From: Pichia kudriavzevii
Lineage: Eukaryota > Ascomycota > Pichiomycetes > Pichiales > Pichiaceae
Direction: 5' to 3'
DNA length: 64,000 nt
Assembly (NCBI RefSeq): GCF_003054445.1
Contig: NC_042507.1
Coordinates: forward strand, 1,116,001 to 1,180,000
This document shows positions 37,606-48,029 of the stretch, in pieces. Made by a program: the position numbers and the translations under genes. The notes below the pieces were generated by a model that worked only from the letters and a program-made list of their open reading frames with translations, searched no databases and was not told the DNA's origin. How positions within the stretch are numbered: the stretch's first letter is position 1; every line of letters begins with the position of its first letter.

Positions 37606-40600
37606 TCATAAATTCATAGAATCACGAATCACAGGTGACTCCGTTTTTGTAGTAAGGTCATGGAGGATCTGCATTGCCTGTTTGGAGTCTAATTTTTCAA
37701 GACCACCTGCTTCGATAACTTTAGCTTTCCATTCTTTGAGAATAGCTTTAAGCTCCTCACGACCCTTGAGATATTCTTCCTTCGAATACTTGGCATGTTT
37801 TGACGATGTTAGTTCTTCTTCAACATCATCATCGAGTTCTCTTGCTTTCCTCTTGGCCATTGTGATGATTTTCTGTGGGAACTTTACAAGTTCTGCGACA
37901 TGAATACCAAAAGACTGGTCACTGATGCCTGGTTCCACCTTATACAGTAGGGTCACGTTATCCTCTCCCTCTCTGTCCTCCTTGGCAGCTGCCCCCTCAT
38001 CAACGTGTGCGACAACATGCAAGTTGCCAACATTATTGTATTCATTTGCTAGGGCTGTCAACTCATGGAAGTGAGTAGCAAAAAGTGTCCAAGACTTTAC
38101 GTTTTTGGCCAAATGCTCACTGATAGACCATGCAAGTCCAAACCCGTCGTATGTGCTTGTGCCCCGACCTAACTCGTCAACTATAACTAAACTGCCCTTA
38201 TGGGAGGATGCAATAATTGATGACATCTCGAGCATTTCAGCCATGAATGTGGAGACTCCCTTTAGTTGGGAATCAGACGCACCCACTCTAGCATGGATTG
38301 CATCGACTACAGCAAATTCAGAATCCTCATCACATGGAACAAAACTGCCAATTTGATTCATTAGGCACACCACTCCCAAAGTACGAATATACGTAGATTT
38401 ACCACCCATATTTGGACCAGTGATCAAAAAGAAGTCTTTACCTGAATCCCATGTTTCTCCTCCTTTGGCTTTAATCTTTTCATTGTCAGGACCACCCAAA
38501 ACGTAGTCATTTGGGATAAAAGAAACACCATCACTGACTTCCAAGCACGGATGCCTTGCTTGCCAAACTCTCATTTTTCTCGAACCATCATCTAATGACC
38601 AATTTCTTTTTGGTCTCGTATATTCTATAGGTGCACAAGTTGCAACCACTGCAAATGATGCAATGACATCAAGAATGTCTAGGATGACCGACAATTTGGT
38701 AAAAACAGGGACATATGTCAGAGCAATCGATCTTATTTCGGAGACAATATGGGATTGCTGTTTGGAATAAGAATCCATCACTCTTTCAAAATCTTTGGAT
38801 AACGCACTTAGCTCAACATTCGTGAAGAAAACCCCTGCTTTCACTGTTTGCAACTCTTGAAATTCTGAATTCGTGGCATTTTTATTCTTGACAGAACTCG
38901 ATTTACCACGCAATACCCCGGAATCATTTCTGGTCAACCTAAAGCACCAACCATGATTAGTGTTTTGTTCCAGCTTTAATTTTTTATCAATCTCCATCCC
39001 CAGATCAATTGCGGCGTCTTCGTGTAACCTGTGCATTTCAGATTCAATACGTTCTCTTTCATTTTGTAATTCCATTAACTTCTCATCATATTCTGGATTG
39101 ATTTGTATCAACGACGAGATGGATGATGCCGATGTTGCATTCTCCAAACTTTCCAAGTCGACCGTTTGTTCAATCATTTCGGCATACTTGTTCAATGCTT
39201 CGCTATGCTCCACAATACCATCGAGCCAATATTTTTTGACAAGCTCATGTACATCTGGATTGGACTCCAAACTTTCATTAAGAATATCTTCGCATTTTTT
39301 CAAGCTTTTAACTAATTGGTATAGTCTAACAACTTCATCTAACCCAGAATATCTTTTCCCTGCCAATTTTCTGACTAGTCTCGCAATATCAGGAACATTA
39401 GATAGGAATTGGCCCCGAATGCTGCCTAGCAAACAACTGTCTTTGACGAACCACTCGACTAAACTATGACGCTCGTTGATTTCCTCTGTATCAATGAGGG
39501 GCTGTTTGATCCATTGCGATAGGAGCCGGGAACCTCCGGCCGTTTTGCACTGATTTAACAAAGCAAATATTGAGGTTGGTGCATTGCTGATCCCTTGTTG
39601 GTTTATGTTGGTATTGGAAACTCCACTAGGGAATAGGTTTAGTGCTTTAACAGCAGCCGCATCTAATCTCATATACTTATCTAGATCGTATTTCCCAATG
39701 TTGATAGAACCCCTAATGGAATCACTGGCCAATAAACTTAGATATAAAATCAAGGCATTAGATGACGCCAAAGCAGCTTTTAAAGCTGCCAATTCTGAGG
39801 TTGCTAAAATATGTTCATTCCCTGATAATGTAACTAGATCTTGTTCTGAATTATTTGCATTGAATGTAGATGATGAGACCTCAGTGATCAAAATATCACA
39901 CCTATCAATAGTTTGAGTTAATTTTGCAAACTCTATATCTTTTTCGCTCAATGAGCTTGAAGAAACAAGACACTCTTTGATACCTAGTTGAATCAAGATG
40001 GCCTCAGTATTAGAGAATAGATCTGTATCTGGATACTCTGACAATCCCAGGAATTTCAAATTTGGATCATAGAAAGCAAGACCAATCTTTTTGCCTTCTT
40101 TGGATGAGGAAACCAGCTTTATTGCTGCTATAATCGAGGATGAGGCAACTTCAATGGCCTGATTATTTGACTCCTCGTTGTTAGAACTTAGGTATAACAA
40201 ATCTTCAATCTCCTCTAGATGGCCAGGACTTGCACTTTTGATCAATTTCCAATTGTGATTCTTGGAATCTTCAATCTTGTAGATTTCAACTTTGTAATTC
40301 TTATCTAAAATTAGAGAGGGTAATAAAGTAGAAAAAGTTTGCTCTGACAATGGCAAGTACTGAACACAAACTTTTCTGTCTAAATCTCTCGGGTGTGCAA
40401 TCAAAGGAGACGATTTCAGCACCGAATGAGAGGAATACACAATTTCAGCGCCCAAAACTGCATCTTCATCAAAGATGGTATAGTAAGAGGACGAACCTTT
40501 ACTTCCATCTCTTACTAATGCTCGGATTGTACGTTGTTGGACCGCAGGTAGACGCAAATAAGAGCGATAAATCGAAGGCTGTGCCTCGGACTCCTCGTTA

Positions 40601-40617
40601 TAGACATTAGCTGACAT
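37606..40617 (-). CDS. MSH2: DNA mismatch repair protein Msh2
   Basis: 1003 residues (yeast Msh2 964). Msh2 partners with Msh6 or Msh3 to recognise mismatches and loops. The MutS layout is complete: N-terminal mismatch/connector domains, lever and clamp helices (~330-640), and an ABC ATPase with Walker A GPNMGGKST (~733-741), the Q-loop region, LKGVSTFMAEM signature, Walker B LVIVDELGRGTSTYDG (~805) and FATHFHEL. A C-terminal dimerisation helix-turn-helix follows. An MCB element lies 151 bp upstream, fitting G1/S expression. Confidence 0.97.
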   Translation of the reverse strand: MSANVYNEESEAQPSIYRSYLRLPAVQQRTIRALVRDGSKGSSSYYTIFDEDAVLGAEIVYSSHSVLKSSPLIAHPRDLDRKVCVQYLPLSEQTFSTLLPSLILDKNYKVEIYKIEDSKNHNWKLIKSASPGHLEEIEDLLYLSSNNEESNNQAIEVASSSIIAAIKLVSSSKEGKKIGLAFYDPNLKFLGLSEYPDTDLFSNTEAILIQLGIKECLVSSSSLSEKDIEFAKLTQTIDRCDILITEVSSSTFNANNSEQDLVTLSGNEHILATSELAALKAALASSNALILYLSLLASDSIRGSINIGKYDLDKYMRLDAAAVKALNLFPSGVSNTNINQQGISNAPTSIFALLNQCKTAGGSRLLSQWIKQPLIDTEEINERHSLVEWFVKDSCLLGSIRGQFLSNVPDIARLVRKLAGKRYSGLDEVVRLYQLVKSLKKCEDILNESLESNPDVHELVKKYWLDGIVEHSEALNKYAEMIEQTVDLESLENATSASSISSLIQINPEYDEKLMELQNERERIESEMHRLHEDAAIDLGMEIDKKLKLEQNTNHGWCFRLTRNDSGVLRGKSSSVKNKNATNSEFQELQTVKAGVFFTNVELSALSKDFERVMDSYSKQQSHIVSEIRSIALTYVPVFTKLSVILDILDVIASFAVVATCAPIEYTRPKRNWSLDDGSRKMRVWQARHPCLEVSDGVSFIPNDYVLGGPDNEKIKAKGGETWDSGKDFFLITGPNMGGKSTYIRTLGVVCLMNQIGSFVPCDEDSEFAVVDAIHARVGASDSQLKGVSTFMAEMLEMSSIIASSHKGSLVIVDELGRGTSTYDGFGLAWSISEHLAKNVKSWTLFATHFHELTALANEYNNVGNLHVVAHVDEGAAAKEDREGEDNVTLLYKVEPGISDQSFGIHVAELVKFPQKIITMAKRKARELDDDVEEELTSSKHAKYSKEEYLKGREELKAILKEWKAKVIEAGGLEKLDSKQAMQILHDLTTKTESPVIRDSMNL

Positions 40618-40767
40618 CTTGGTTGGTTTCTAGCTGTTATATCTTCCAATTGATGCTATACGGTATACAAACAAAAAAGAAATTGCTTGTAATGTCTTTT
40701 GGATGAGGTAAGAACAAAAGAACAATGCTGTCCCCCTCCCTCCTATAAACGTGTATTTTTTTACGCG

Positions 40768-40773
40768 ACGCGT
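40768..40773. promoter_or_regulatory. MCB element (ACGCGT) upstream of MSH2
   Basis: Perfect ACGCGT palindrome immediately preceded by an overlapping ACGCGA (40763-40768), 151 bp before the MSH2 ATG. MCB boxes bind MBF (Mbp1-Swi6), which times DNA repair and replication genes to G1/S. Confidence 0.75.
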
Positions 40774-40883
40774 ATTTCTGTTCTACTGAGCAACTTCTCT
40801 ATTCTACTGAACATGGTGAAATAAATCATAAAAAAAAATACAAATCATAGAAAATAATAAAAGATAGAAAGAGTCCTTTGGGG

Positions 40884-41897
40884 TCAAATTGTAGATCCTT
40901 CTTCGTCTTCATCCTCCTCATCAGAGTCAGCATTTTTATTGTATAAGAAAAACTGGCAGAAAATAATAAAATCTTCCGCTAAAGTGCCAACACTTCCAAC
41001 TAACCAAGAAGAGTTTACTAAGAGATACCTTTTACCTGTAGAAACTGACAAAATTGATACCACGTATGTTATATTACCTAAACATGCAAAAAGAAAAAAC
41101 AAAAATGCAATACCGTCACAGGATTTTCTTTCGAAATTGAGCAAAATTTGAGGTACTCTGGAGCCAAGGTATAATGCTGCACATAACCATCCAAATGTTT
41201 GTGCCAAAACGTTGAACTCTAAATCAGCATCGTTTTTGGGAGGTTGCGGGTCACTAGAATGGCCTGAATCGCCAAAATACCAACCACCAAAACCCGCTAC
41301 GAAAACCAGTGCTACCATTATCAAGTTATACGCTAATTCCGAACCCTCAACGGTTGATTTGGAAGAATACGAAGAGCATTCTGTTTCCTCGGATGTGGGG
41401 TTTGAGCCATTTATGTCGTTATATTCATTGGATTGGTTAGAATCTGCCTCCATTATAACCTCTAATGCAGATTCAGGGTCGACGTGATGATGTTGGTTAT
41501 GGTGGTGGTGATGTTCGTTCGATAGAACTGATTCAAGAAGTGGCTCCGCTTCACTGCTTAAAGGATTTGCCGGAGATAGATGAATAGGATCGACCTTTCT
41601 ATCACCATGGCCATAGTGGAGACACTGCCACAGAAGCACGACATCGGCTAAGGTGTAGTAAATTGCAAGGATGATCATGGTCGGTAAGACTCCTTGTAGA
41701 ATAGCGCCCACAACATTGAACACGTCTCCGGCAAGCCAGAGAACAACGAAGAGGAGAGACAACCCTTCAGCAGACTTTCGTGCAAAGTTTTGATAGATTT
41801 GAGGAGCAAAGACAATGATCCAACAGGCAATAGAAATCGATCCAGTGATCCCTGAAATCATCTGGGCATTGATAAAGGGCGTTGGGGGTGGTGCCAT
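40884..41897 (-). CDS. PQ-loop vacuolar amino-acid transporter (Ypq1/2/Rtc2 type)
   Basis: 337 residues, seven predicted spans. Two PQ-loop motifs are present: FAPQIYQNFARKSAEGLS (~30-47) and RVPQILLNFERKSCDGIA (~255-272). A His/Ser-rich hydrophilic loop (~105-185, including HHHHNQHHH) separates the two halves. Yeast Ypq1-3 move basic amino acids at the vacuolar membrane, and this protein resembles them overall. Which of the paralogues it matches cannot be told. The ATG at 41897 (MAPPPTP) is the first true ATG; the tail is acidic. Confidence 0.85.
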   Translation of the reverse strand: MAPPPTPFINAQMISGITGSISIACWIIVFAPQIYQNFARKSAEGLSLLFVVLWLAGDVFNVVGAILQGVLPTMIILAIYYTLADVVLLWQCLHYGHGDRKVDPIHLSPANPLSSEAEPLLESVLSNEHHHHHNQHHHVDPESALEVIMEADSNQSNEYNDINGSNPTSEETECSSYSSKSTVEGSELAYNLIMVALVFVAGFGGWYFGDSGHSSDPQPPKNDADLEFNVLAQTFGWLCAALYLGSRVPQILLNFERKSCDGIAFLFFLFACLGNITYVVSILSVSTGKRYLLVNSSWLVGSVGTLAEDFIIFCQFFLYNKNADSDEEDEDEEGSTI

Positions 41898-42144
41898 GGT
41901 ATAGTCCAAGGGTTTTAAGTTGGCTTGTTTTCTACTTTATGCCAGAATCTTCTTAGTGGGATATCAATAAGTGACTAACTTTCAAGTAAGTTTCTCCATT
42001 TTTCAAATCTCAATCTGTCGAAGAAATTTGAGAAAAATTTTATTCTATGAGGAATTTGATGTTGGTTAGTTCATCGACTGCATCCCCAGACAAGACTTTG
42101 GTGAATATGTAGCTTGTAGATCTAGTTCTTTGTAGTAGAGCAGA

Positions 42145-43329
42145 ATGAGCGGCAATGGACAAACAAGAAAGCCTGGAGAGAAGTTGGTTCCGCCGGAAGG
42201 CATGACCAAGTCAGCGTATAAGAAGCTTTTGAGAAAACAAAGACACGCAGAGACCAAGGAACAATACAGAGAACACAGGAAACAACTGAAAAAACAGAAG
42301 GACGCAGAGCGCAAAGCAGAAATTGAAAAGTTGAAGGCTAAAGGTGAACCATACGAGCATCTACTCAAGCCAAGAAACAAGAATAAGCTTCACAAGAAAA
42401 TCGAATATGGAGATGTCCACATTGAAGCAAATCCGATTGAAAATAAGAAAAAAATTGGAATAGTTATTGATTGTGCATATGATGACTACATGAATGAAAA
42501 AGAAGTTGTGAGTTTGAGCTCTCAGATAACTAGGGCATATTCAACCAACAGAACGGCTGTTAAGGCCTACTATGATTCTGAATTGGCAAGGCTACAAGAT
42601 GAAAGTCGCAAGCATGAAAAATCACTAAACGAAAAAATGGGCATTGCTCCGTCTGCAAGACTTGTTATTAGTGGTGTAGACAAAAGGTTGAAAAAAAGAT
42701 TTGATAAGGTGTTACCAGACTATGCCAACTGGGATCCTGAATGTGCGGTATTGACGGAAGTGAATCTTACAGAGGTTTTGGATAACTGGGATGGATCATC
42801 TGGACAGGATTACTCGAATGTCGTGTATCTATCTGCAGATGTTGATGAAAAGATTGAAGAGCTTAAACCTGGGGAAACGTATATTATTGGGGGTATTGTT
42901 GACAAGGGGCGCCATAAGAATCTCTGTAAGAGTACTGCGGAGGGTCTTGGGAAGAATATTCGGATCAGAAGGCTGCCAATTGATGAGTACATAAAACTAA
43001 GTGGACGTAAAGTACTAACAACTGCCCATGTTGTTGAGCTTCTATTGAAATGGTGTGACTACAAGGACTGGAAAAAAGCGTTTGAAGAGGTTCTACCTCA
43101 AAGGAAGATGGGCAACGGATGTGAAGGTGAAGGTGAAGGTGAAGGTGAAGGTGAAGGTGAAGATGAAGATGAAGATGAAGATGAAGATGACGATGGTGAT
43201 GGTGATGGTGATGAAGACGAAGATAGAGATGGGGATAAAGAGAATGTCAATATTAATGGGATGCACGACGATATAGACGGAATTGATAACAAAGGCAGGG
43301 ATGAGGAGAAAACAGATAAAATAGTATAG
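42145..43329 (+). CDS. TRM10: tRNA (guanine-9-N1)-methyltransferase
   Basis: 394 residues (yeast Trm10 293). It methylates N1 of G9 in tRNAs using SAM. A basic, Lys-rich N-terminal extension (~1-90) binds tRNA. The SPOUT core begins KIGIVIDCAYDDYM (~103) and includes YLSADVDEKI and the SAM-binding knot YIIGGIVDKGRHKNLC (~246-261) with the conserved Asp253, then RRLPIDEYI. The core ends near residue 320; the last ~75 residues are an extra acidic tail made of Glu-Gly, Glu-Asp and Asp-Gly units from a DNA repeat. Stops 61 bp from the convergent neighbour. Confidence 0.95.
   Translation: MSGNGQTRKPGEKLVPPEGMTKSAYKKLLRKQRHAETKEQYREHRKQLKKQKDAERKAEIEKLKAKGEPYEHLLKPRNKNKLHKKIEYGDVHIEANPIENKKKIGIVIDCAYDDYMNEKEVVSLSSQITRAYSTNRTAVKAYYDSELARLQDESRKHEKSLNEKMGIAPSARLVISGVDKRLKKRFDKVLPDYANWDPECAVLTEVNLTEVLDNWDGSSGQDYSNVVYLSADVDEKIEELKPGETYIIGGIVDKGRHKNLCKSTAEGLGKNIRIRRLPIDEYIKLSGRKVLTTAHVVELLLKWCDYKDWKKAFEEVLPQRKMGNGCEGEGEGEGEGEGEDEDEDEDEDDDGDGDGDEDEDRDGDKENVNINGMHDDIDGIDNKGRDEEKTDKIV
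43123..43215. repeat. GGTGAA / GATGAA hexamer repeat coding the TRM10 tail
   Basis: In-frame GGTGAA hexamers (Gly-Glu), then GATGAA hexamers (Asp-Glu), then GGTGAT units (Gly-Asp). Multiples of 3 keep the frame open. Confidence 0.9.
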
Positions 43330-43390
43330 TATAGCTCATGTCTAAAATTATATGTTATATAGTACTACTATGAAGCGGAGAGAGAAGATA

Positions 43391-44113
43391 TTATTCCGAC
43401 TTTCTATCATAACCATCGTCTTTTTGTCTTCTTTTCAACTTCCTTTGGGCGAGCTTCACTCTGGTGTTGTTGTACGTTCCAACGATGAAATAACACAACG
43501 CAAAGAAAACGGCCCATGCCTCAGGTGCCACAAATTTTTGGGCCAGAAACATAAAGACGGGATTGGCAAAGACCGAGGTGGTTGTCACCTTGATGAAATT
43601 CGTCTTTAGAGATGTCCTCACAATGAGAATCATATGTTTGATCACATTCTTCAATCTTGCAATCCAGTCACCACCTCTCTTGTACTCGTCTTTTAGCTTC
43701 TGTAAACTGTTGATTATACCTACCCACGAGACAAAACAAGCACAGAAGATAGGAGTGACCACCCCGGTCCCAAGTAAAATTTGTAGCACCTTCTTTCTCG
43801 TTGTTAATGGAGCAGGTATCACCCGGTTAATAAGCCGATATCCGTAATGTGTAATTGGAGCATTAACAAGGGCAGCAAAGACACCCATTAGTGGCACCTT
43901 TGCCGTGATTGTATGCGGCAACGAGACATTCCTTGTGACTACCAGCTCTTGGATGTCGCCTGCAAATAATGAAGCCAACTGCTCGTTCAATAGGGCAAAG
44001 AAGGCCAGTGTGAGTGCCTTTGTCAAAAGAGGATTTGAATTCAACTTCTGCGTGTACCGTCTGTTGAGGGTAGCGATAGTGCACGACAGAGTACGTTCCA
44101 TTGGCGTCGTCAT
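43391..44113 (-). CDS. Mpv17/PMP22-family membrane protein
   Basis: 240 residues with about four hydrophobic segments. The arrangement (GVFAALVNAPITHYGYRLINRVIP, later NPVFMFLAQKF and AWAVFFALCYFIVGTYNNTRVKLAQRKLKRR) matches the Mpv17/PMP22 family, which includes yeast mitochondrial Sym1 and peroxisomal PMP22/PXMP2. Family members form pores or channels of uncertain substrate. The sequence is divergent and I cannot choose between mitochondrion and peroxisome. The Lys/Arg-rich C-terminal tail is compatible with peroxisomal membrane targeting (inference). Confidence 0.65.
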   Translation of the reverse strand: MTTPMERTLSCTIATLNRRYTQKLNSNPLLTKALTLAFFALLNEQLASLFAGDIQELVVTRNVSLPHTITAKVPLMGVFAALVNAPITHYGYRLINRVIPAPLTTRKKVLQILLGTGVVTPIFCACFVSWVGIINSLQKLKDEYKRGGDWIARLKNVIKHMILIVRTSLKTNFIKVTTTSVFANPVFMFLAQKFVAPEAWAVFFALCYFIVGTYNNTRVKLAQRKLKRRQKDDGYDRKSE

Positions 44114-44607
44114 TTAGGGAGAGCAATTTCTACTTGAGCTGCCGTTTAAGCAGGAAGAGATGACACATTGGAGGTCTCTCCCCTATTTATCTCAAACCCT
44201 ATACACCTCTCCCCCAAGAGTTCGGGAGATACCGTGTTTATGAAACTTTGCTTCCAAGGGTGTGCGTCTAGATAAGCGGCCGCTTTCCCCATTGGGCTTT
44301 TTCGCATTATTGTCTCATTTTAATCTTAAAATATTTTTTTCATTAGTTTTACATACTCTGCACCTCCTCAATGAGGCAGTTAAAAAAAAATAAAAAAAAG
44401 GTGAAAATTTTTTCTTGTGAAAGAGAAAAAAAAAAAAAATTTGAAAACTGGAAAATACAATTTCCCCTAATACTTCAACACTCTCCATATATTACAAACT
44501 AAAACTAACTTTTTACCTTTTTTTTCTTTCTTCCTTTTGGAGTTGAAAGAAACAACTGTTGCTGCGTTTGCATTTGCGTTTGAACACTTACATATACAGA
44601 TATAACA
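44114..44607. other. Mpv17-like / NOP1 divergent promoter region
   Basis: 494 bp. It contains A/T-rich blocks before NOP1, including TGAAAATTTT (44402-44411) and A-runs followed by TTTGAAAA (44427-44446), which resemble the RRPE motif of ribosome-biogenesis promoters (weak). A NotI-type GCGGCCGC lies at about 44277-44284. No canonical PAC box seen. Confidence 0.45.
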
Positions 44608-45552
44608 ATGGCTTTTGAACAAAGAGGTAGAGGCGGATCCAGAGGTGGCCGTGGTGGTCGTGGTGGTTCCAGAGGTGGTTTTGGTGGTGGCCGTGGTGGT
44701 TCCAGAGGTGGTTTTGGTGGTGGCCGTGGTGGTTCTAGAGGTGGTGCAAGAGGCGGTGCAAGAGGTGGCCGTGGTGGTGCCAGAGGCGGCCGTGGTGGTG
44801 CCAGAGGTGGTGCAAAGGCAGGTGCAAAGGTTGTCATTGAACCACACAGACATGCCGGTGTCTTTATTGCAAGAGGCAAGGAAGATCTCTTGGTCACCAA
44901 GAACATTGCGCCAGGTGAGTCTGTCTACGGTGAGAAGAGAATTTCTGTTGAGGAGCCATCCAAGGATCCAAATGTTCCAGCTACCAAGGTTGAATACAGA
45001 GTTTGGAATCCATTCAGATCCAAGCTTGCAGCTGGTATTATGGGTGGATTAGACCAAATTTTCATCAAGCCAGGTGCTAAGGTTCTCTATCTTGGTGCTG
45101 CATCGGGTACTTCTGTTTCCCATGTCTCTGATATCGTTGGCCCAGAAGGTTTGGTTTACGCTGTCGAGTTCTCCCATAGACCTGGTAGAGAATTGATCTC
45201 CATGGCCAAGAAGAGACCAAACGTCATTCCAATTGTCGAAGATGCTAGACACCCTCAAAAGTACAGAATGCTAGTTGGTATGGTTGATGCTGTTTTTGCC
45301 GATGTTGCGCAACCAGATCAAGCCAGAATTATTGCATTGAACTCCCACATGTTCTTAAAGGATAATGGTGGTGTCGTCATCTCCATCAAGGCTAACTGTA
45401 TCGACTCCACCGTCGATGCAGAAACTGTCTTTGCAAGGGAAGTTCAAAAGATGAGAGAGGAAAGAATCAAGCCTTTAGAACAATTGACATTAGAACCTTA
45501 TGAAAGAGACCATTGTATTGTCGTTGGTACTTACAAGAGAAGTGGCTTATAA
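44608..45552 (+). CDS. NOP1: Fibrillarin, box C/D snoRNP 2'-O-methyltransferase
   Basis: 314 residues (yeast Nop1 327). It methylates rRNA ribose under box C/D snoRNA guidance in the nucleolus and takes part in early pre-rRNA processing. A GAR domain of RGG/RGGFGG repeats covers ~5-73, built from repeated DNA units. The methyltransferase domain has the SAM motif [20 protein letters not shown] (~152-171) followed by VYAVEFSHR and [10 protein letters not shown]. Nearly identical to other fibrillarins through to the end GTYKRSGL. Codon use is strongly biased (GGT, AGA, GTC), fitting high expression. Confidence 0.98.
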   Translation: MAFEQRGRGGSRGGRGGRGGSRGGFGGGRGGSRGGFGGGRGGSRGGARGGARGGRGGARGGRGGARGGAKAGAKVVIEPHRHAGVFIARGKEDLLVTKNIAPGESVYGEKRISVEEPSKDPNVPATKVEYRVWNPFRSKLAAGIMGGLDQIFIKPGAKVLYLGAASGTSVSHVSDIVGPEGLVYAVEFSHRPGRELISMAKKRPNVIPIVEDARHPQKYRMLVGMVDAVFADVAQPDQARIIALNSHMFLKDNGGVVISIKANCIDSTVDAETVFAREVQKMREERIKPLEQLTLEPYERDHCIVVGTYKRSGL

Positions 45553-45951
45553 ATAAAATGACCTTGTGAAATATAGTCCAACTGTTATACTAATAAATTT
45601 TACCCACCTTCGTGTACTCTTTTCTTTACTTATTCTATAGCTTATAAATTTTGTTAATCGGAAACTTAGAAAAAGAGATGGAAAAAAAAATGGAATAACA
45701 GGGTTAAAGCATAATGTGAAACGAGGCCATGTATTTACGTAGTAAGCGACTCTGTTTTCTTTTCTTTTTTTTTCTTCTCTCTGTATACATACTGCCATTA
45801 TAGAAGGATTAAAACAAAAGGGTCAAACTTGGATAAAGAATAGCATTTTTGTTTTGTTTTGTTTTGTTTTTTTCAAAAGCTTTCTCTTCTTGAAACATTT
45901 CTATTGATACGGTGAAGCTGACAAGGTAAAGTCAAACAGTGTTGGGAGGAA
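45553..45951. other. NOP1/SLX5 intergenic region
   Basis: 399 bp. It contains poly-T/A tracts and a GTTTT repeat of about four units (45849-45870). No gene seen. Confidence 0.5.
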
Positions 45952-47811
45952 ATGCCAAGTTTGAGAGGGGACGAAAACAGAAGTCCACACTTATCTCGAA
46001 CGGTGAACCTGGACGATTCACCGGTGTCTGAACACATCAATGAAAACACACTTAATTGTGAAGATACTATAGATAATAACAGTGTTCCAAACACCGTCAA
46101 TGATACCAGTAACGACGATATTGAAATTACCGGCTATGTCCCCATCAGGAGGAGCACGCCCGGTACGCCGACGTTGCCAACTTTAGCCCATTTGTTACGA
46201 CATCAGCATTCACAACTGGAAAATGCGCAGTTAGAACGTAGGAGAGCCAGAGAAAGGATGCGTGAACAAAGGCGGGAGGCAAGACTAAGGCGCCAGTTGG
46301 CAAACGATGAAGATCATCGAATACCAGTCCCGAGTAGGTCCTTCAATACAATCTACACAAATCCAAATACACATATCCATGTTGAGGCGGGTCAGTTGGG
46401 GCCTATATCGCTAGATTCTGACTCTGATGTTGAGGACGTTTCCGAGAGTTTTACAATTACGGAGCAGCCAAGAACACATACAGGAATGGCACTGTCTGCT
46501 GATGAAGAGTCGATCAACCACGCCAGAATAGAGCAGAGGCGACACATACGTGAAATGCTGGATAGAAATGGAAACTCACAAACGACGGGGGAGGTTCATG
46601 AAATTGCAGATGATAACCACATTGATGATGATGAAATTGAAATCCTGGGAGAAGGACACACCCCCGATGTTGAAATTGTGGGTGAAAGTGAAGCTCCAGA
46701 TATTCAAGTGTTGTCCAGTAGAAATGCAGGCTTCTCCTTATATACTCCCTCGGGACCTTTATTTGTGCCTAGTACGGAAACACGAATGGGAGGTGGAATA
46801 CGGAGCAGATTTGGTACAGATGCTAGGGTTGAGAGTCACAGAACTAGGCAACGGAGAAACCTTCGATCATTTGTTAGGCCAGATCGAGGACTATCACAAA
46901 ATGATTTGCGTTTAAGGCAATTAGAAGCCAATAGAAGAGCTAGAGAAGCAGTAAGTAACGGTGGTATAATTAGTGAGGGAGCTAGAGCTAGAGTCCGGGA
47001 AGTTATGAACTCCGCCTTATCAGGGGTTGATGCTAATCTCTCATTGGCTCAGCGTCAGCTCCTTGAACTTCTACACATAAGAACTTTAAGTAGGAGTAAC
47101 TCAGTACCGAGTTTAGGAGATGAGTTGAGCCCAATGAGCTTATATTCGTCTATTATGAATTATAATGGGTGGGGAGGAGACTCTTCATCTGGTACTATCA
47201 ATCAATCAGATGAAATCCCCCAAGACGTTATGGAGATCTTGCGAAGTAGAGATGAGGCAAGAGAGAATCAGCGCATTAATGCAAGAAGGAAAGTGGCTGA
47301 GAGGGAACGTGTCAAGAAGGAAATCGAGTCGGAAATTCCGAATTCGTTACAAGACAAGTTCAGTACCGATTTAGTTGTTTGTGATCGAGACAATGTCTGT
47401 GTCCTATGCGGCGTTACGCTTCTGGAAGGCATTCCTCGTACGTTTATTGGTACAAACGACAAAGAAGCCAATAAAGATGAAATTAACCAACTTCTCAAGG
47501 AAAACTTCAAATCTCCCTTCAATGGATGCAACAGATACACCGAACTGGACATTAGTTTGTCAAGGAAGGTGTTCTTTACTAGCTGTGGGCACATGTACTG
47601 CGGTAGATATATGAGGAACATCACTAGTTTCAGGTTGAAGTCTCTCAAAGAAAGAAAGATTGCTTTGGGATGCAATGCAAATATCGATCAAAAAACATCT
47701 GCAGAGACAGATTTCGGGCATCCTGCATTTTCTGCGCCACTCAAGTGTGTAGCAGAGGGATGTTCTAAAAAGTTTATTGGCAAAACACCATTCAAGGAGG
47801 TATATCTATAG
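45952..47811 (+). CDS. SLX5: SUMO-targeted ubiquitin ligase subunit, Slx5-like
   Basis: 619 residues, the same length as S. cerevisiae Slx5. Slx5-Slx8 ubiquitinates SUMOylated nuclear proteins. Multiple SUMO-interacting motifs (hydrophobic cores next to acids) are visible: DDIEITG (~55), PISLDSDSDVED (~150), DEIEILG (~227), DVEIVG (~239) and DIQVLS (~249). The C-terminal RING-like domain has Cys pairs CVLCG (~484), then SCGHMYCGRYMRN (~545-557), CNAN, and a late C-x4-C (CVAEGC), ending KKFIGKTPFKEVYL. The wide spacing is Slx5-like rather than a classical RING. Arg-rich helices lie at ~95-115 and ~420-440. Assignment rests on the SIM array plus this RING form. Confidence 0.75.
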   Translation: MPSLRGDENRSPHLSRTVNLDDSPVSEHINENTLNCEDTIDNNSVPNTVNDTSNDDIEITGYVPIRRSTPGTPTLPTLAHLLRHQHSQLENAQLERRRARERMREQRREARLRRQLANDEDHRIPVPSRSFNTIYTNPNTHIHVEAGQLGPISLDSDSDVEDVSESFTITEQPRTHTGMALSADEESINHARIEQRRHIREMLDRNGNSQTTGEVHEIADDNHIDDDEIEILGEGHTPDVEIVGESEAPDIQVLSSRNAGFSLYTPSGPLFVPSTETRMGGGIRSRFGTDARVESHRTRQRRNLRSFVRPDRGLSQNDLRLRQLEANRRAREAVSNGGIISEGARARVREVMNSALSGVDANLSLAQRQLLELLHIRTLSRSNSVPSLGDELSPMSLYSSIMNYNGWGGDSSSGTINQSDEIPQDVMEILRSRDEARENQRINARRKVAERERVKKEIESEIPNSLQDKFSTDLVVCDRDNVCVLCGVTLLEGIPRTFIGTNDKEANKDEINQLLKENFKSPFNGCNRYTELDISLSRKVFFTSCGHMYCGRYMRNITSFRLKSLKERKIALGCNANIDQKTSAETDFGHPAFSAPLKCVAEGCSKKFIGKTPFKEVYL

Positions 47812-48029
47812 GAAAATGTATGCATCAACCAATTTTATCTTATGTAGAAACGTCCAGTTTAATATAAACAGCGTATAATACAAAACGTGATGAAAGTTTG
47901 TTGAGCCGCGTTTGACGAATAACATTAAAGGACGAAGGTTGTATCTATCTCCACACGCTGGCTCTTTGTTTCCCATATGTACTGTTTCTCAAAGACAGTG
48001 TTGAATTCCAAACTCCAGAGCACGTCGAG

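Noticed and set aside
44505-44906. Pro/Thr-rich minus-strand frames opposite NOP1
   Set aside because: Antisense of the GAR repeat, which automatically gives PPLAPP/TTT repeats.
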